A stretch of 64,000 nucleotides of DNA from positions 384,249 to 448,248 of the forward strand of contig JADJDQ010000004.1 in assembly GCA_016702605.1 (NCBI GenBank). The letters run 5' to 3'. Below, piece after piece: positions 55,660 to 64,000 of this stretch; position 1 is the stretch's first letter; each line of letters begins with the position of its first letter. This stretch comes from Candidatus Intricatilinea gracilis. Its GTDB lineage: Bacteria; Pseudomonadota; Gammaproteobacteria; Burkholderiales; Burkholderiaceae_C. The translations under genes were made by a program, and so were the position numbers. The notes under the pieces are model-generated. The model worked only from the letters and a program-made list of their open reading frames with translations, was not told the origin of the DNA and did no database searches.

Positions 55660-56342
55660 GTGCACGCGACAAGATCCTCGGCCGCCTGCGCGCCGCACCC
55701 GTCTCAGCGCCCGTGGACCTGCCCGACGTGGCCGGCTGGTACACCGCCCATCGCCGCAGCGAGGACCCGGCCTTGCGTTGTGCGCGCCTGCGCGCTGCAC
55801 TCGAAGCCGTGCACACCGAAGTGCACGACGTCACCACCGTCGACTGGGTCGACACGCTGCTGCGTATCGCCGCCGCCAAGGGCCTGCGCCACCTGCTCAT
55901 CGGCACCAACACATCACACGGCACCGAACTCGAAGCCCGCCGGCCCGAGGCACTCGAACTGATTCGTTACGCCGAGCCCATATCGACCTGGCGCGACCGC
56001 TTGTTCGACGGCGTCGACGCCTCACTCACCCTGGCACGCAGCGGCATCGCCGAAACGGGCAGCCTGGTGCTGTGGCCGAGTCCGTCGGAGCCGCGCCTGA
56101 TGTCGCTCGTGCCGTCGGTGCACTTCATGTTGCTCGACGCCGACCGAATCCACGCCGACCTGAACGCCGCCATGACGGCCGAGGCCTGGTCGGGCGCGTT
56201 GCCGACCAACGCCCTGCTGATCTGCGGCCCGTCCAAGACCGCCGACATCCAGCAGACGCTGGCCTACGGCGCCCACGGCCCCCGTGAGCTGGTGGTGCTG
56301 CTGCGCCACGCCGCCACTGCCCAGCAAGGAGCCGCCTCATGA
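55656..56342 (+). CDS. lutC: L-lactate utilisation protein LutC/LldG (LUD domain)
   Basis: 228 residues; LUD-domain protein: SARDKILGRLRAAPVSAP at the N terminus, then SLTLARSGIAETGSLVLWP and RLMSLVPSVHFMLLDADRI. Overlaps lutA and lutB by four bases each (ATGA), giving the order A-C-B. Confidence 0.93.
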   Translation: MSARDKILGRLRAAPVSAPVDLPDVAGWYTAHRRSEDPALRCARLRAALEAVHTEVHDVTTVDWVDTLLRIAAAKGLRHLLIGTNTSHGTELEARRPEALELIRYAEPISTWRDRLFDGVDASLTLARSGIAETGSLVLWPSPSEPRLMSLVPSVHFMLLDADRIHADLNAAMTAEAWSGALPTNALLICGPSKTADIQQTLAYGAHGPRELVVLLRHAATAQQGAAS

Positions 56343-57772
56343 GTGACGTCATCAAGATCCACGCCGCCGACGACTTCAAGGCGCGCAGCCGCGCCGTGCT
56401 CGACGACCCCGGCCAGCGCAAGAACTTTCGCGGCGCGATGGACTTTCTGCAGGCCAAACGCCGGGCGCAGTTTCCGGACGCCGAGGAGCTCGACAGCCTG
56501 CGCGACCTGGGCGCGCAGATCCGCCGTTACAGCCTGGCCAACCTGCCGCGCCTGCTGGAACAGCTCGAAGCCAATCTGACGGCCAACGGCATCCAGGTGC
56601 ACTGGGCCGACAACGCCGATGAGGCCAATGCCATCGCCCTGGGCATCGCGCGGCGCATCGACGCGAAGAAGGTCATCAAGGGCAAGTCGATGGTGAGTGA
56701 GGAGATCGGCTTCAACCATGCGATGGAGGCCGCCGGCATCGAGGCCTTCGAGTCCGACATGGGTGAATACATCGTGCAGTTGGCGGGTGAAGCGCCGTCG
56801 CACATCATCATGCCGGCCATCCACAAGACCAAGGCCGAGATCGCCGAACTCTTTGCCAAGGAAGTGCCCGGTGTGGCCTACACCGAGGATGTGGATGCAC
56901 TCATACAGATCGGCCGGCGTGTGTTGCGCCACAAGTTTGCGCAGGCGGATATCGGCCTGTCGGGCGTGAACTTCGCGGTGGCCGAGACCGGCACGCTGTG
57001 CCTGGTCGAGAACGAAGGCAACGGCCGCATGTGCACCACCGTGCCGCGGGTGCACATTGCCATCACCGGCATCGAGAAGGTGGTCGAGAAGCTCGACCAT
57101 GTGCCGCCGCTGTTCAGCCTGCTGACCCGTTCGGCCACCGGCCAGGCGGTGACGACCTACTTCAACATGATCAGCGGCCCGCGCCAACCGGGCGAACTGG
57201 ACGGGCCCGATGAGGTGCACCTCATCCTGGTCGACAACGGCCGCACCCAGGCCTACGGCGACCTGCAACTGCGCGCCACGTTGCAATGCATACGCTGCGG
57301 TGCCTGCATGAACCATTGCCCGGTCTATGCGCGTATCGGCGGCCATGCCTACGGCACCACCTATCCGGGGCCGATCGGCGCCATCATCTCGCCGCACCTG
57401 CTGGGGCTCGAGTCGACCTATCCGCTGGCTTTTGCATCGACGCTGTGCGGCGCCTGTGCCGAGGTCTGCCCGGTGCGTATTCCGATCCCCGACATCCTGG
57501 TGCGCCTGCGCAACGAGGCCCAGGCCCGCCCCGGCAGCGAGCAGGCCAGCCTGCGTGGCAGCGGCGCGGCCCGCACCACCCTGGGCGGTGCGGTCTGGGG
57601 CGCCTGGTCGCAGGTCTACAGCCGGCTGGGCCTGTACAACATGACGACCTGGTTCATGAGCCGCGGCCGCGCCCTGGCGCCCACCGATCAAGGCGCCTGG
57701 ACACAAAGCCGCACACCGCTGGTGCCTGCGCCGAAACGCCTGCGTGACCTGCTCAAGGACCGCAAGCCTTGA
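56339..57772 (+). CDS. lutB: L-lactate utilisation iron-sulphur protein LutB/LldF
   Basis: 477 residues: a LUD-type N-terminal domain (GKSMVSEEIGFNHAMEAAGI; VNFAVAETGTLCLVENEGNG) and two [4Fe-4S] motifs, CIRCGACMNHCPVY and CGACAEVCPVRIP. Together with lutA and lutC it oxidises lactate to pyruvate at the inner face of the membrane. No lactate permease gene lies beside it. Confidence 0.95.
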   Translation: MSDVIKIHAADDFKARSRAVLDDPGQRKNFRGAMDFLQAKRRAQFPDAEELDSLRDLGAQIRRYSLANLPRLLEQLEANLTANGIQVHWADNADEANAIALGIARRIDAKKVIKGKSMVSEEIGFNHAMEAAGIEAFESDMGEYIVQLAGEAPSHIIMPAIHKTKAEIAELFAKEVPGVAYTEDVDALIQIGRRVLRHKFAQADIGLSGVNFAVAETGTLCLVENEGNGRMCTTVPRVHIAITGIEKVVEKLDHVPPLFSLLTRSATGQAVTTYFNMISGPRQPGELDGPDEVHLILVDNGRTQAYGDLQLRATLQCIRCGACMNHCPVYARIGGHAYGTTYPGPIGAIISPHLLGLESTYPLAFASTLCGACAEVCPVRIPIPDILVRLRNEAQARPGSEQASLRGSGAARTTLGGAVWGAWSQVYSRLGLYNMTTWFMSRGRALAPTDQGAWTQSRTPLVPAPKRLRDLLKDRKP

Positions 57773-57881
57773 GCCGCCCGGCCCTGTCGCTGCAAGACTG
57801 CGCCGGCTGACTGCACAATCGCGGCCTTCGGCGCCAGGCGCCGGCCGGCCCGACGACGACCCCAGGGAACTGCTTGCGTTC

Positions 57882-59894
57882 ATGACAGTGCGACCGTCCA
57901 TCCAGCGTGTGGTGTCTTGCCACCTCCTGTCACCGGCCCGCCAGGCGGGCACCTGCCTGCTGTTGTTTGCTGCGCTCGTGCTGGGTGCGCTGTCGGCGCC
58001 TGGTGTGCGTGCAGCCACCGCTGCGCCCGCAGGTGTGAATGCCGCACCGCCGGCATCGGCCGCCGCGCCCGCCTCGGTGCCTGTGCCAGTGCAGGTGGGC
58101 GCCTGGGTCCATGCCCTGTCGTCCTACCAGCCACCCAAGTACCCGCGTGGTTTTGCCCACTTCGACTACGTCAACCCGGCAGCACCCAAGGGCGGGGTGC
58201 TGCGGCTGGGCAATCCGGATCGGCGATCGAGCTTCGACAAGCTCAACCCGTTCACGGTCAAGGGTGTGGCGCCGGCTGCGGTGTCGCTGTTCATGTTCGA
58301 GAGCCTTACCTACTCGTCGCAGGACGAGCCACAAGCGATGTACGGCCTGCTGGCCGAAGAGATGTTCGTCGCACCCGATCTGTCGTCGATCTCGTTTCGC
58401 CTGCACCCCAAGGCGCGTTTCGCCAACGGTGACCCGGTGTTGGCCGACGACGTGGTGTATTGCTTCCAGATGTTGACCAGTGCCCAGGCGACACCCGCCA
58501 TCCGTGCTGCCTATGCCCCGATCGAGAAGGTCGTCAAGGTCGACGACCGGACGGTCCGGTTCGACCTGCGTGAACGCAAGGTCGAGCCGCTGTTCACGGC
58601 GGGTGGCCTGCCGGTGTTTTCGCGCAAATGGGGACAAGTGGGGGGCGCGAGCAAGAAGTTCGACGAGATCGTGGGCGAGCCGCCGATCACCACCGGCCCC
58701 TACCTGATCGAGAAGGCCGAGATGCCGCGGCGCATCGACCTGCGTCGCAACCCCGACTACTGGGCGCGCGACCTGGGTGTGCGGCGCGGTTTCTTCAACT
58801 TCGACCGCATCACCTACCGCATGTACAAGGATCAGGCGATCCGCCGCGAAGCCTTCAAGGCCGGTGAGTTCGACATCATGAAGGAGTACAGCGCACGCGC
58901 CTGGGCTCGTCAGCATGCGGGTGTCAAGTGGCGCGACGGCCGCATCCAGAAGACCTCGTTCGAGACCGCCACCGGCCAGGGCATGCAGGGCATCGACTTC
59001 AATCTGCGCCGGCCGAAGTTCCAGGACATCCGGGTGCGCGAGGCCATCACGCTGGCCTGGGACTTCGAGACCATCAATCGCTACAAGAGCTTCAAGCGTG
59101 CCAACAGCCTGTTCAACAACTCCGACTTTGCCGCGGTGGGCTTGCCGTCGGCCGAGGAACTGGCGCTGCTCGAACCCTTCCGGGCCGAGTTGCCCGCGCG
59201 TGTCTTCGGCCCGGCGTTCGTGGCGCCGCGCACCGATACCGGTCCGAACGCCTTGCGCGCCAATCTGCTGCGTGCACGTGATCTGCTGGCCGAAGCGGGC
59301 TGGAAGGTGGCCGCCGATGGCAAGCTGCGTAATGCGCAGGGGGAGGCCTTCGAGTTCGAGTACCTCGAGCCCAACCAGATCGGCCGCAACATCGAATGGC
59401 AGCGCAACCTCGAGAAACTCGGCATCACCTTGACCGAACGGCTGGTCGACTTCGCGCTGTATCGCCGGCGCCTCGAAACCTTCGATTTCGACACCATCAC
59501 CATCGTCGAAGGTGACTTCACCTTGCCCAGTGCATCGGATCTCGAAAATCTTTACGGCAGCAAGTCGGCCGACGAGCCGGGCAGCAACAACTTCCGCGGC
59601 GTCAAGAGCCGGGCGGTCGACCATCTGATCGGTGTGATGAGCCGCGCCAGCACCCTGGCAGAACTGCGCACCGCGGCGCGGGCGTTCGACCGCATCGTGA
59701 TGTGGAACTTCTGGCAGATGCCCGAGTTGTACTTCAACCGCGAGCCGGCCTCTTACTGGAACAAGTTCGGCATGCCCAAGGTCCAGGCCAGCTACTTCAG
59801 CATCGACACCGCCCAGGGCGGCGGCCCCTGGCCGCTGTGGACCTGGTGGGACAAGTCGCTCGACCAGGCCGCCACGGCGCAGCCACGGCCGTGA
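57882..59894 (+). CDS. yejA: Periplasmic receptor of a peptide ABC importer, YejA-like
   Basis: 670 residues with a signal peptide (CLLLFAALVLGALSAPGVRA) and the extracellular solute-binding family 5 fold: FAHFDYVNPAAPKGGVLRLG, FMFESLTYSSQDEPQAMYGL, FRLHPKARFANGDPV, and EPPITTGPYLIEK. It resembles YejA, receptor for peptides and microcin C-like compounds. Start at 57882. First gene of yejABEF. Confidence 0.92.
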   Translation: MTVRPSIQRVVSCHLLSPARQAGTCLLLFAALVLGALSAPGVRAATAAPAGVNAAPPASAAAPASVPVPVQVGAWVHALSSYQPPKYPRGFAHFDYVNPAAPKGGVLRLGNPDRRSSFDKLNPFTVKGVAPAAVSLFMFESLTYSSQDEPQAMYGLLAEEMFVAPDLSSISFRLHPKARFANGDPVLADDVVYCFQMLTSAQATPAIRAAYAPIEKVVKVDDRTVRFDLRERKVEPLFTAGGLPVFSRKWGQVGGASKKFDEIVGEPPITTGPYLIEKAEMPRRIDLRRNPDYWARDLGVRRGFFNFDRITYRMYKDQAIRREAFKAGEFDIMKEYSARAWARQHAGVKWRDGRIQKTSFETATGQGMQGIDFNLRRPKFQDIRVREAITLAWDFETINRYKSFKRANSLFNNSDFAAVGLPSAEELALLEPFRAELPARVFGPAFVAPRTDTGPNALRANLLRARDLLAEAGWKVAADGKLRNAQGEAFEFEYLEPNQIGRNIEWQRNLEKLGITLTERLVDFALYRRRLETFDFDTITIVEGDFTLPSASDLENLYGSKSADEPGSNNFRGVKSRAVDHLIGVMSRASTLAELRTAARAFDRIVMWNFWQMPELYFNREPASYWNKFGMPKVQASYFSIDTAQGGGPWPLWTWWDKSLDQAATAQPRP

Positions 59895-59946
59895 CGCCAG
59901 ACGCCGCCGCCTCGTTCCATCGCCCCATCGCCGGCCACACGACGCC

Positions 59947-60984
59947 ATGCTGAGCTACATCCTCAAGCGCATCCTGCTCATGGTGCCCACGCTGCTGGGC
60001 GCACTCACCATCACCTTCGTCGTCATCCAGTTCGTGCCCGGCGGGCCGGTCGAACAGATCATGGCCGAGGCGCGCGCCACCGACAAGGGTGGCGAGGGTG
60101 GTGGCTACAAGGCCAGCCGCGACATCGACAAGAAACAGATCGAGGAGCTGAAACAGCTCTACGGCTTCGATAAACCGGCCCACGTGCGGTACGTCGAGAT
60201 GCTGGGCAACTTCGTGCGGTTCGATCTGGGTCGCAGCTTCATGTACAACAAGGATGTCTGGTCGCTCATCAAGGAGAAGCTGCCGGTCTCGATCAGCCTG
60301 GGACTGTGGAGCTTTCTCATCTCGTACCTGATCTCGATACCACTCGGGGTGGCCAAGGCGGTGCGTGACGGGTCGCGCTTCGATGTGCTCAGCACCCTGG
60401 TGGTGCTGGTCGGCTACGCCATCCCGGGCTTTGTGCTGGGGGTGCTGCTGATCGTGGTGTTTGCCGGCGGCACCTTCCTCGACTGGTTCCCGCTGCGTGG
60501 CCTCACATCGGACAACTGGGACGAACTCGGCTGGGCCGCACGTGTTGCCGACTACTTCTGGCACCTGGCCATGCCGCTCACCTGCCTGGTGATCGGCAGT
60601 TTCGCCGTGATGACACTGCTGACCAAGAACACCTTCGTCGAGGAGATGCGCAAGCAGTACGTGCTGGTGGCGCGCGCCAAGGGGCTCACACAACAACGTG
60701 TGCTCTACAAGCACATCTTTCGCAACGCGCTCATTCCGCTGGTGACGGGTTTCCCGTCGGCCTTTGTCGGCGCCTTCTTTGCCGGCTCGGTGCTGATCGA
60801 GACACTGTTTTCGCTCGACGGGCTGGGCCTGCTCGGCTACGAGGCGGTGGTACGGCGCGACTTTCCGGTCGTGCTCGGCTCGCTGTATTTCTTTACCCTG
60901 ATCGGTCTGGTGGTGAAGCTGGTGTCGGACCTGCTCTACATCTTCATCGACCCACGTGTGCACTTCGGGAGCGTGGGCAAATGA
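59947..60984 (+). CDS. yejB: Peptide ABC importer permease YejB
   Basis: 345 residues, six membrane helices. LSYILKRILLMVPTLLGALT at the N terminus, KQIEELKQLYGFDKP, and the coupling-loop ARAKGLTQQRVLYKHIFRNA. The stop overlaps yejE (ATGA). Confidence 0.93.
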   Translation: MLSYILKRILLMVPTLLGALTITFVVIQFVPGGPVEQIMAEARATDKGGEGGGYKASRDIDKKQIEELKQLYGFDKPAHVRYVEMLGNFVRFDLGRSFMYNKDVWSLIKEKLPVSISLGLWSFLISYLISIPLGVAKAVRDGSRFDVLSTLVVLVGYAIPGFVLGVLLIVVFAGGTFLDWFPLRGLTSDNWDELGWAARVADYFWHLAMPLTCLVIGSFAVMTLLTKNTFVEEMRKQYVLVARAKGLTQQRVLYKHIFRNALIPLVTGFPSAFVGAFFAGSVLIETLFSLDGLGLLGYEAVVRRDFPVVLGSLYFFTLIGLVVKLVSDLLYIFIDPRVHFGSVGK

Positions 60985-62057
60985 CGGGTCAACGATCGAT
61001 GGGTGCCCAAGCCGCGCTTGCACCAACCTCAGTGGCGCGATCCCTGTCGCCCAACCAGCGCGCCTGGGCACGCTTCAAGCGCAACCGGCCGGGTTATGTG
61101 TCACTCTGGGCTTTCGTTGTCTTGCTGCTGCTGGCCACCTGTGCCGAGCTGGTCTGCAATGACCGGCCGTTCGTGGCCCACATCGATGGCAAGTGGTATG
61201 CGCCCGTCGTGTCCAACCCGCCAGAAGTGGCACTGGGCGGTGACTTCGCCACACCGACCGACTGGAAGGATCCGTTCATCACCCAGTTGCTGGCCCGCCC
61301 GGGCAACTGGGCGTTCACCACCATCGTTCCGCACTCGGCCACCTCGACCAACTACTTCGCCAAGCTGGCACCACCCGCACCGCCCTCGGCACTCAACTGG
61401 CTGGGCACCGACGACAAGGGCCGCGACATGGTGGCTCGGCTGCTCTACGGGTTCCGGGTAAGTATCTGGTTCGCCATTGCGCTGACGGTGACAGGTAGCC
61501 TGATCGGCATTGCCTTGGGCGCGTTGCAGGGTTACTTCGGCGGGCGTGTCGACCTGGTGATGCAGCGCCTCATCGAGATCTGGGGGGCAGTGCCCGAGTT
61601 GTACCTGCTCATCATCTTTGCCGCGGTGTTCGATCCGTCGCTCGTGTTGTTGCTGGTGCTGCTCAGCCTGTGGGGCTGGATGGGGCTGTCGGACTATGTA
61701 CGTGCCGAGTTCCTGCGCAACCGCTCGCTCGAATACGTCAAGGCGGCACGTGCGCTGGGCTTGAGCGACTGGCAGATCATCAGCCGCCACGTGTTGCCCA
61801 ATTCACTCACACCGGTCATCACCTTCCTGCCCTTTCGCATGAGCACGGCCATCCTGGCGTTGACTTCGCTCGACTTCCTCGGCCTGGGGGTGCCGGCCAG
61901 CGTGCCGTCGCTGGGTGAGTTGTTGCAACAAGGCAAGGCAAATCTGGACGCGTGGTGGATCATCGTTCCGACTTTCGTCTTGCTGGTCACCACCATGCTG
62001 TTGCTCACCTTCATCGGCGATGCGCTGCGCGATGCCTTCGATACCCGCAAGTCCTGA
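60981..62057 (+). CDS. yejE: Peptide ABC importer permease YejE
   Basis: 358 residues, DppC-type permease with a long periplasmic loop. LSPNQRAWARFKRNRPGYVS, then LNWLGTDDKGRDMVARLLYG, and the coupling-loop KAARALGLSDWQIISRHVLP. Starts within an ATGA overlap with yejB. Confidence 0.93.
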   Translation: MTGQRSMGAQAALAPTSVARSLSPNQRAWARFKRNRPGYVSLWAFVVLLLLATCAELVCNDRPFVAHIDGKWYAPVVSNPPEVALGGDFATPTDWKDPFITQLLARPGNWAFTTIVPHSATSTNYFAKLAPPAPPSALNWLGTDDKGRDMVARLLYGFRVSIWFAIALTVTGSLIGIALGALQGYFGGRVDLVMQRLIEIWGAVPELYLLIIFAAVFDPSLVLLLVLLSLWGWMGLSDYVRAEFLRNRSLEYVKAARALGLSDWQIISRHVLPNSLTPVITFLPFRMSTAILALTSLDFLGLGVPASVPSLGELLQQGKANLDAWWIIVPTFVLLVTTMLLLTFIGDALRDAFDTRKS

Positions 62058-62069
62058 GATCGCAGCCCC

Positions 62070-63670
62070 ATGAGCACCCCCTTGTTGGAGATCGAACATC
62101 TCACCGTGACCTTCGGCCGAGGTGACAACATCAGCACCGTGGTCGACGACGTGTCGTTCAGCGTGGCGGCGGGCGAGAAGTTCGCGTTGGTTGGTGAATC
62201 GGGCTCGGGCAAGAGCATCACCGCCATGTCGGTGCTGCGCCTGGTCGATGCGGCCACCAGCCGCGGAGTCATCCGCTTCGACGGTGTCGACCTGATGCGC
62301 AAGAGTGAGCCCGAGATGCGTGGCCTGCGCGGCAAGGACGTGGCCATGATCTTCCAGGAGCCCATGACCGCGCTGAACCCGCTGTACACCGTGGGCAACC
62401 AGATCGGTGAGGTGCTCGAGTTGCACGAAGGCCTGGGCAAGGCGGCGGCACGCCTGCGCGCCATCGAGTTGCTCGACCGCACCGGCATCCCCGAGCCCGG
62501 CCGGCGCATCGATTCGTATCCGCATGAACTCTCGGGTGGCCAGCGCCAGCGCGCCATGATCGCCATGGCGCTGGCTTGCCGGCCGCGCCTGCTGATTGCC
62601 GACGAGCCCACCACCGCGCTGGATGTGACCATCCAGGCGCAGATCCTGGCCCTGCTCGAAGAGCTGCAGCGCGACTTCGGCCTGACGCTGATGTTCATCA
62701 CGCACGACCTCAACCTGGTGCGCCGTTTCACCGACCGTGTGGGTGTGATGGAACGTGGCCGCCTGGTCGAGATCGGCCGCACCGCCGAGGTGTTCGAGCG
62801 CCCGCAACATGTCTATACAAGGCGATTGCTCGACACCCGACCACGCCGCCAGGTGCAGGCCGTCGACGCCGACGCGCCGGTGTTGCTGCGGGGGCGCGGC
62901 CTCGATGTGTCGTTCGACATCCGCACCGGCTGGCTGCGCAAGCGCAGCTTCGTGGCGGTGAAGGGTGTCGACATCGACCTGCAGCGCGGCGAAACGCTGG
63001 GCGTGGTGGGTGAGTCCGGCTCGGGCAAGACCACATTGGGCATGGCTTGCTGGCGCTGCAGGACATCAGCGCCGGCCAGGTCGAGTTCGACGCCATTCGT
63101 ATCGACAACGCGCCGCGGCCCGCGCTGCGCGCCGTGCGCCGGCGCATGCAGGTGGTGCTGCAGGACCCGTTCGCCTCACTCTCGCCGCGTTTGACGGTGG
63201 GCCAGATCGTCGGTGAAGGCCTGGCCCTGCATCAGCCCGACCTCAGCGTCATGCAGCGCGACGAACGGGTGCTGGCCATGCTCGACGAAGTCGGCCTGTC
63301 GGCGCGCCACGGCGTCCATGATGTGCTGCAGCGTTACCCGCACGAGTTCTCGGGCGGTCAGCGCCAGCGCATCGCCATTGCCCGTGCCGTGGTGCTCGAG
63401 CCCGAGGTGCTGGTGCTCGACGAACCGACGTCGGCGCTGGACGCCTCGGTGCAGCAGCAGGTGCTGGCGCTGCTGAGTGAACTGCAGCAACGCCACGGCC
63501 TGAGCTACGTCTTCATCAGCCACGACCTGGCGGTGATCCGCGCCATGGCGCACCGCGTGCTGGTGATGAAGGACGGCCTCATCGTCGAACAAGGCGAGAC
63601 CGAAGCGCTGTTTGCCGCGCCCACCCAGGCCTATACACAAGAGCTGATCGCGGCGGCGCATCTGGCCTGA
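62070..63670 (+). pseudogene. yejF: Peptide ABC importer double ATPase YejF with a one-base frameshift
   Basis: YejF normally carries two ATPase domains in one chain of about 530 residues. The first is complete here: GESGSGKSITAMSVLRLVDA, SGGQRQRAMIAMALACRPRL and LLIADEPTTALDVTIQ. The second begins with GESGSGKTTLGMA, but the frame then shifts at about 63046/63047; in another frame it continues LLALQDISAGQVEFDAIRID, SGGQRQRIAIARAVVLEPEV to the stop at 63670. The span is 1601 bases, one short of a multiple of three; inserting one base gives 533 residues. It may be an inactivated gene or a sequence error. Confidence 0.85.
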
Positions 63671-63713
63671 GCTGCCTGCGCGCCGCACCGGTAGGCCGAT
63701 GCCGACTCGAGGC

Positions 63714-64000
63714 TCAGCCGGCGTCTTCGGCGCGCAAGGCCAGTTGCAGCAAGTCCATGTCGAGGTGAGCGCTGTGGAAACGGCCCGCGGCGATCACCCC
63801 TTCTCGGCGCAAGGCGCTGACGATGCGGCTGGCCGTTTCTTCGGTCATGTCGAGCATGGCGCCGATCTCCTCGCGCCGAGGCAACCAGATCTTGCCGCTG
63901 GTGTCGGCATGGTCGTGCAGCCGAACCAGGAGTTGCAGCACCCTGCGGCGCGCCGGTCCGGTCGACAGGTCCGACAACCAGGACTCGGCGGCATCCAGTA
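63714..64000 (-). CDS. Crp/Fnr-type regulator, C-terminal part (5' end outside the window)
   Basis: The last ~95 residues contain the Crp-type helix-turn-helix: GPARRRVLQLLVRLHDHAD, LPRREEIGAMLDMTEETASRI and VSALRREGVIAAGR. The sensor domain is beyond the window edge, so the ligand (cAMP, O2, NO) cannot be judged. Convergent with yejF. Confidence 0.85.
   Translation of the reverse strand, partial: LDAAESWLSDLSTGPARRRVLQLLVRLHDHADTSGKIWLPRREEIGAMLDMTEETASRIVSALRREGVIAAGRFHSAHLDMDLLQLALRAEDAG

Overview
The window looks like chromosome from a GC-rich betaproteobacterium of the order Burkholderiales, probably a phototroph of the Rubrivivax/Roseateles kind. This is inferred from the bacteriochlorophyll genes at the left edge (a PucC-like protein, bchP, tspO), the tight ATGA-overlapping operons, the Bug-type solute receptor and the style of the phenol genes. 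No rRNA, tRNA, CRISPR array or insertion sequence was seen.

Layout. 1-2.5 kb: tail of a photosynthesis cluster (pucC-like, bchP, tspO, a small membrane protein). 2.6-4.7 kb: DUF4337 protein, dihydrofolate reductase and an internally deleted EamA transporter. About 4.8-9.5 kb: accessory region of small genes and gene wrecks (PPOX, YegP, VOC remnant, GFA, methyltransferase, two unknown genes, a broken ABC receptor), with clearly lower GC from about 6.6 to 9.0 kb. 9.6-20.2 kb: mixed genes (MOSC protein, a nucleotide-hydrolase-like/TPR protein, CoA transferase, VapBC, alaC, amt, a Tat-exported amidohydrolase, a YtkA-like protein and a di-haem peroxidase).

20.2-45.3 kb is the centre of the window: a complete phenol to catechol to central metabolism meta-cleavage pathway in three operons on the minus strand. 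dmpKLMNOP encodes the multicomponent phenol hydroxylase behind a sigma-54 promoter, with a divergent DmpR/XylR-type activator and paired activator sites. dmpQ-dmpB-glcG-dmpC encodes ring cleavage and semialdehyde oxidation. dmpD-E-H-F-G-I encodes the lower pathway and runs on into a five-gene branched-chain-type ABC importer, probably for an aromatic compound. The dmpQ and dmpD promoters carry the same 44-bp LysR-type operator (ATAC-N7-GTAT plus a proximal site over the -35), and dmpQ is divergent from a LysR gene, so one regulator probably drives both lower operons while DmpR drives the hydroxylase. Between these operons sits a four-gene unit of two unrecognised proteins and two SLC13/ArsB-like permeases, one of them frameshifted.

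45.3-64 kb: GntR regulator, Bug receptor, secreted phosphoesterase, hybrid sensor kinase, tRNA-dihydrouridine synthase, an unusual polyproline lipoprotein ending in a cytochrome c domain, the lactate-oxidation operon lutACB, the peptide importer yejABEF (yejF has a one-base frameshift) and the end of a Crp/Fnr-type regulator.
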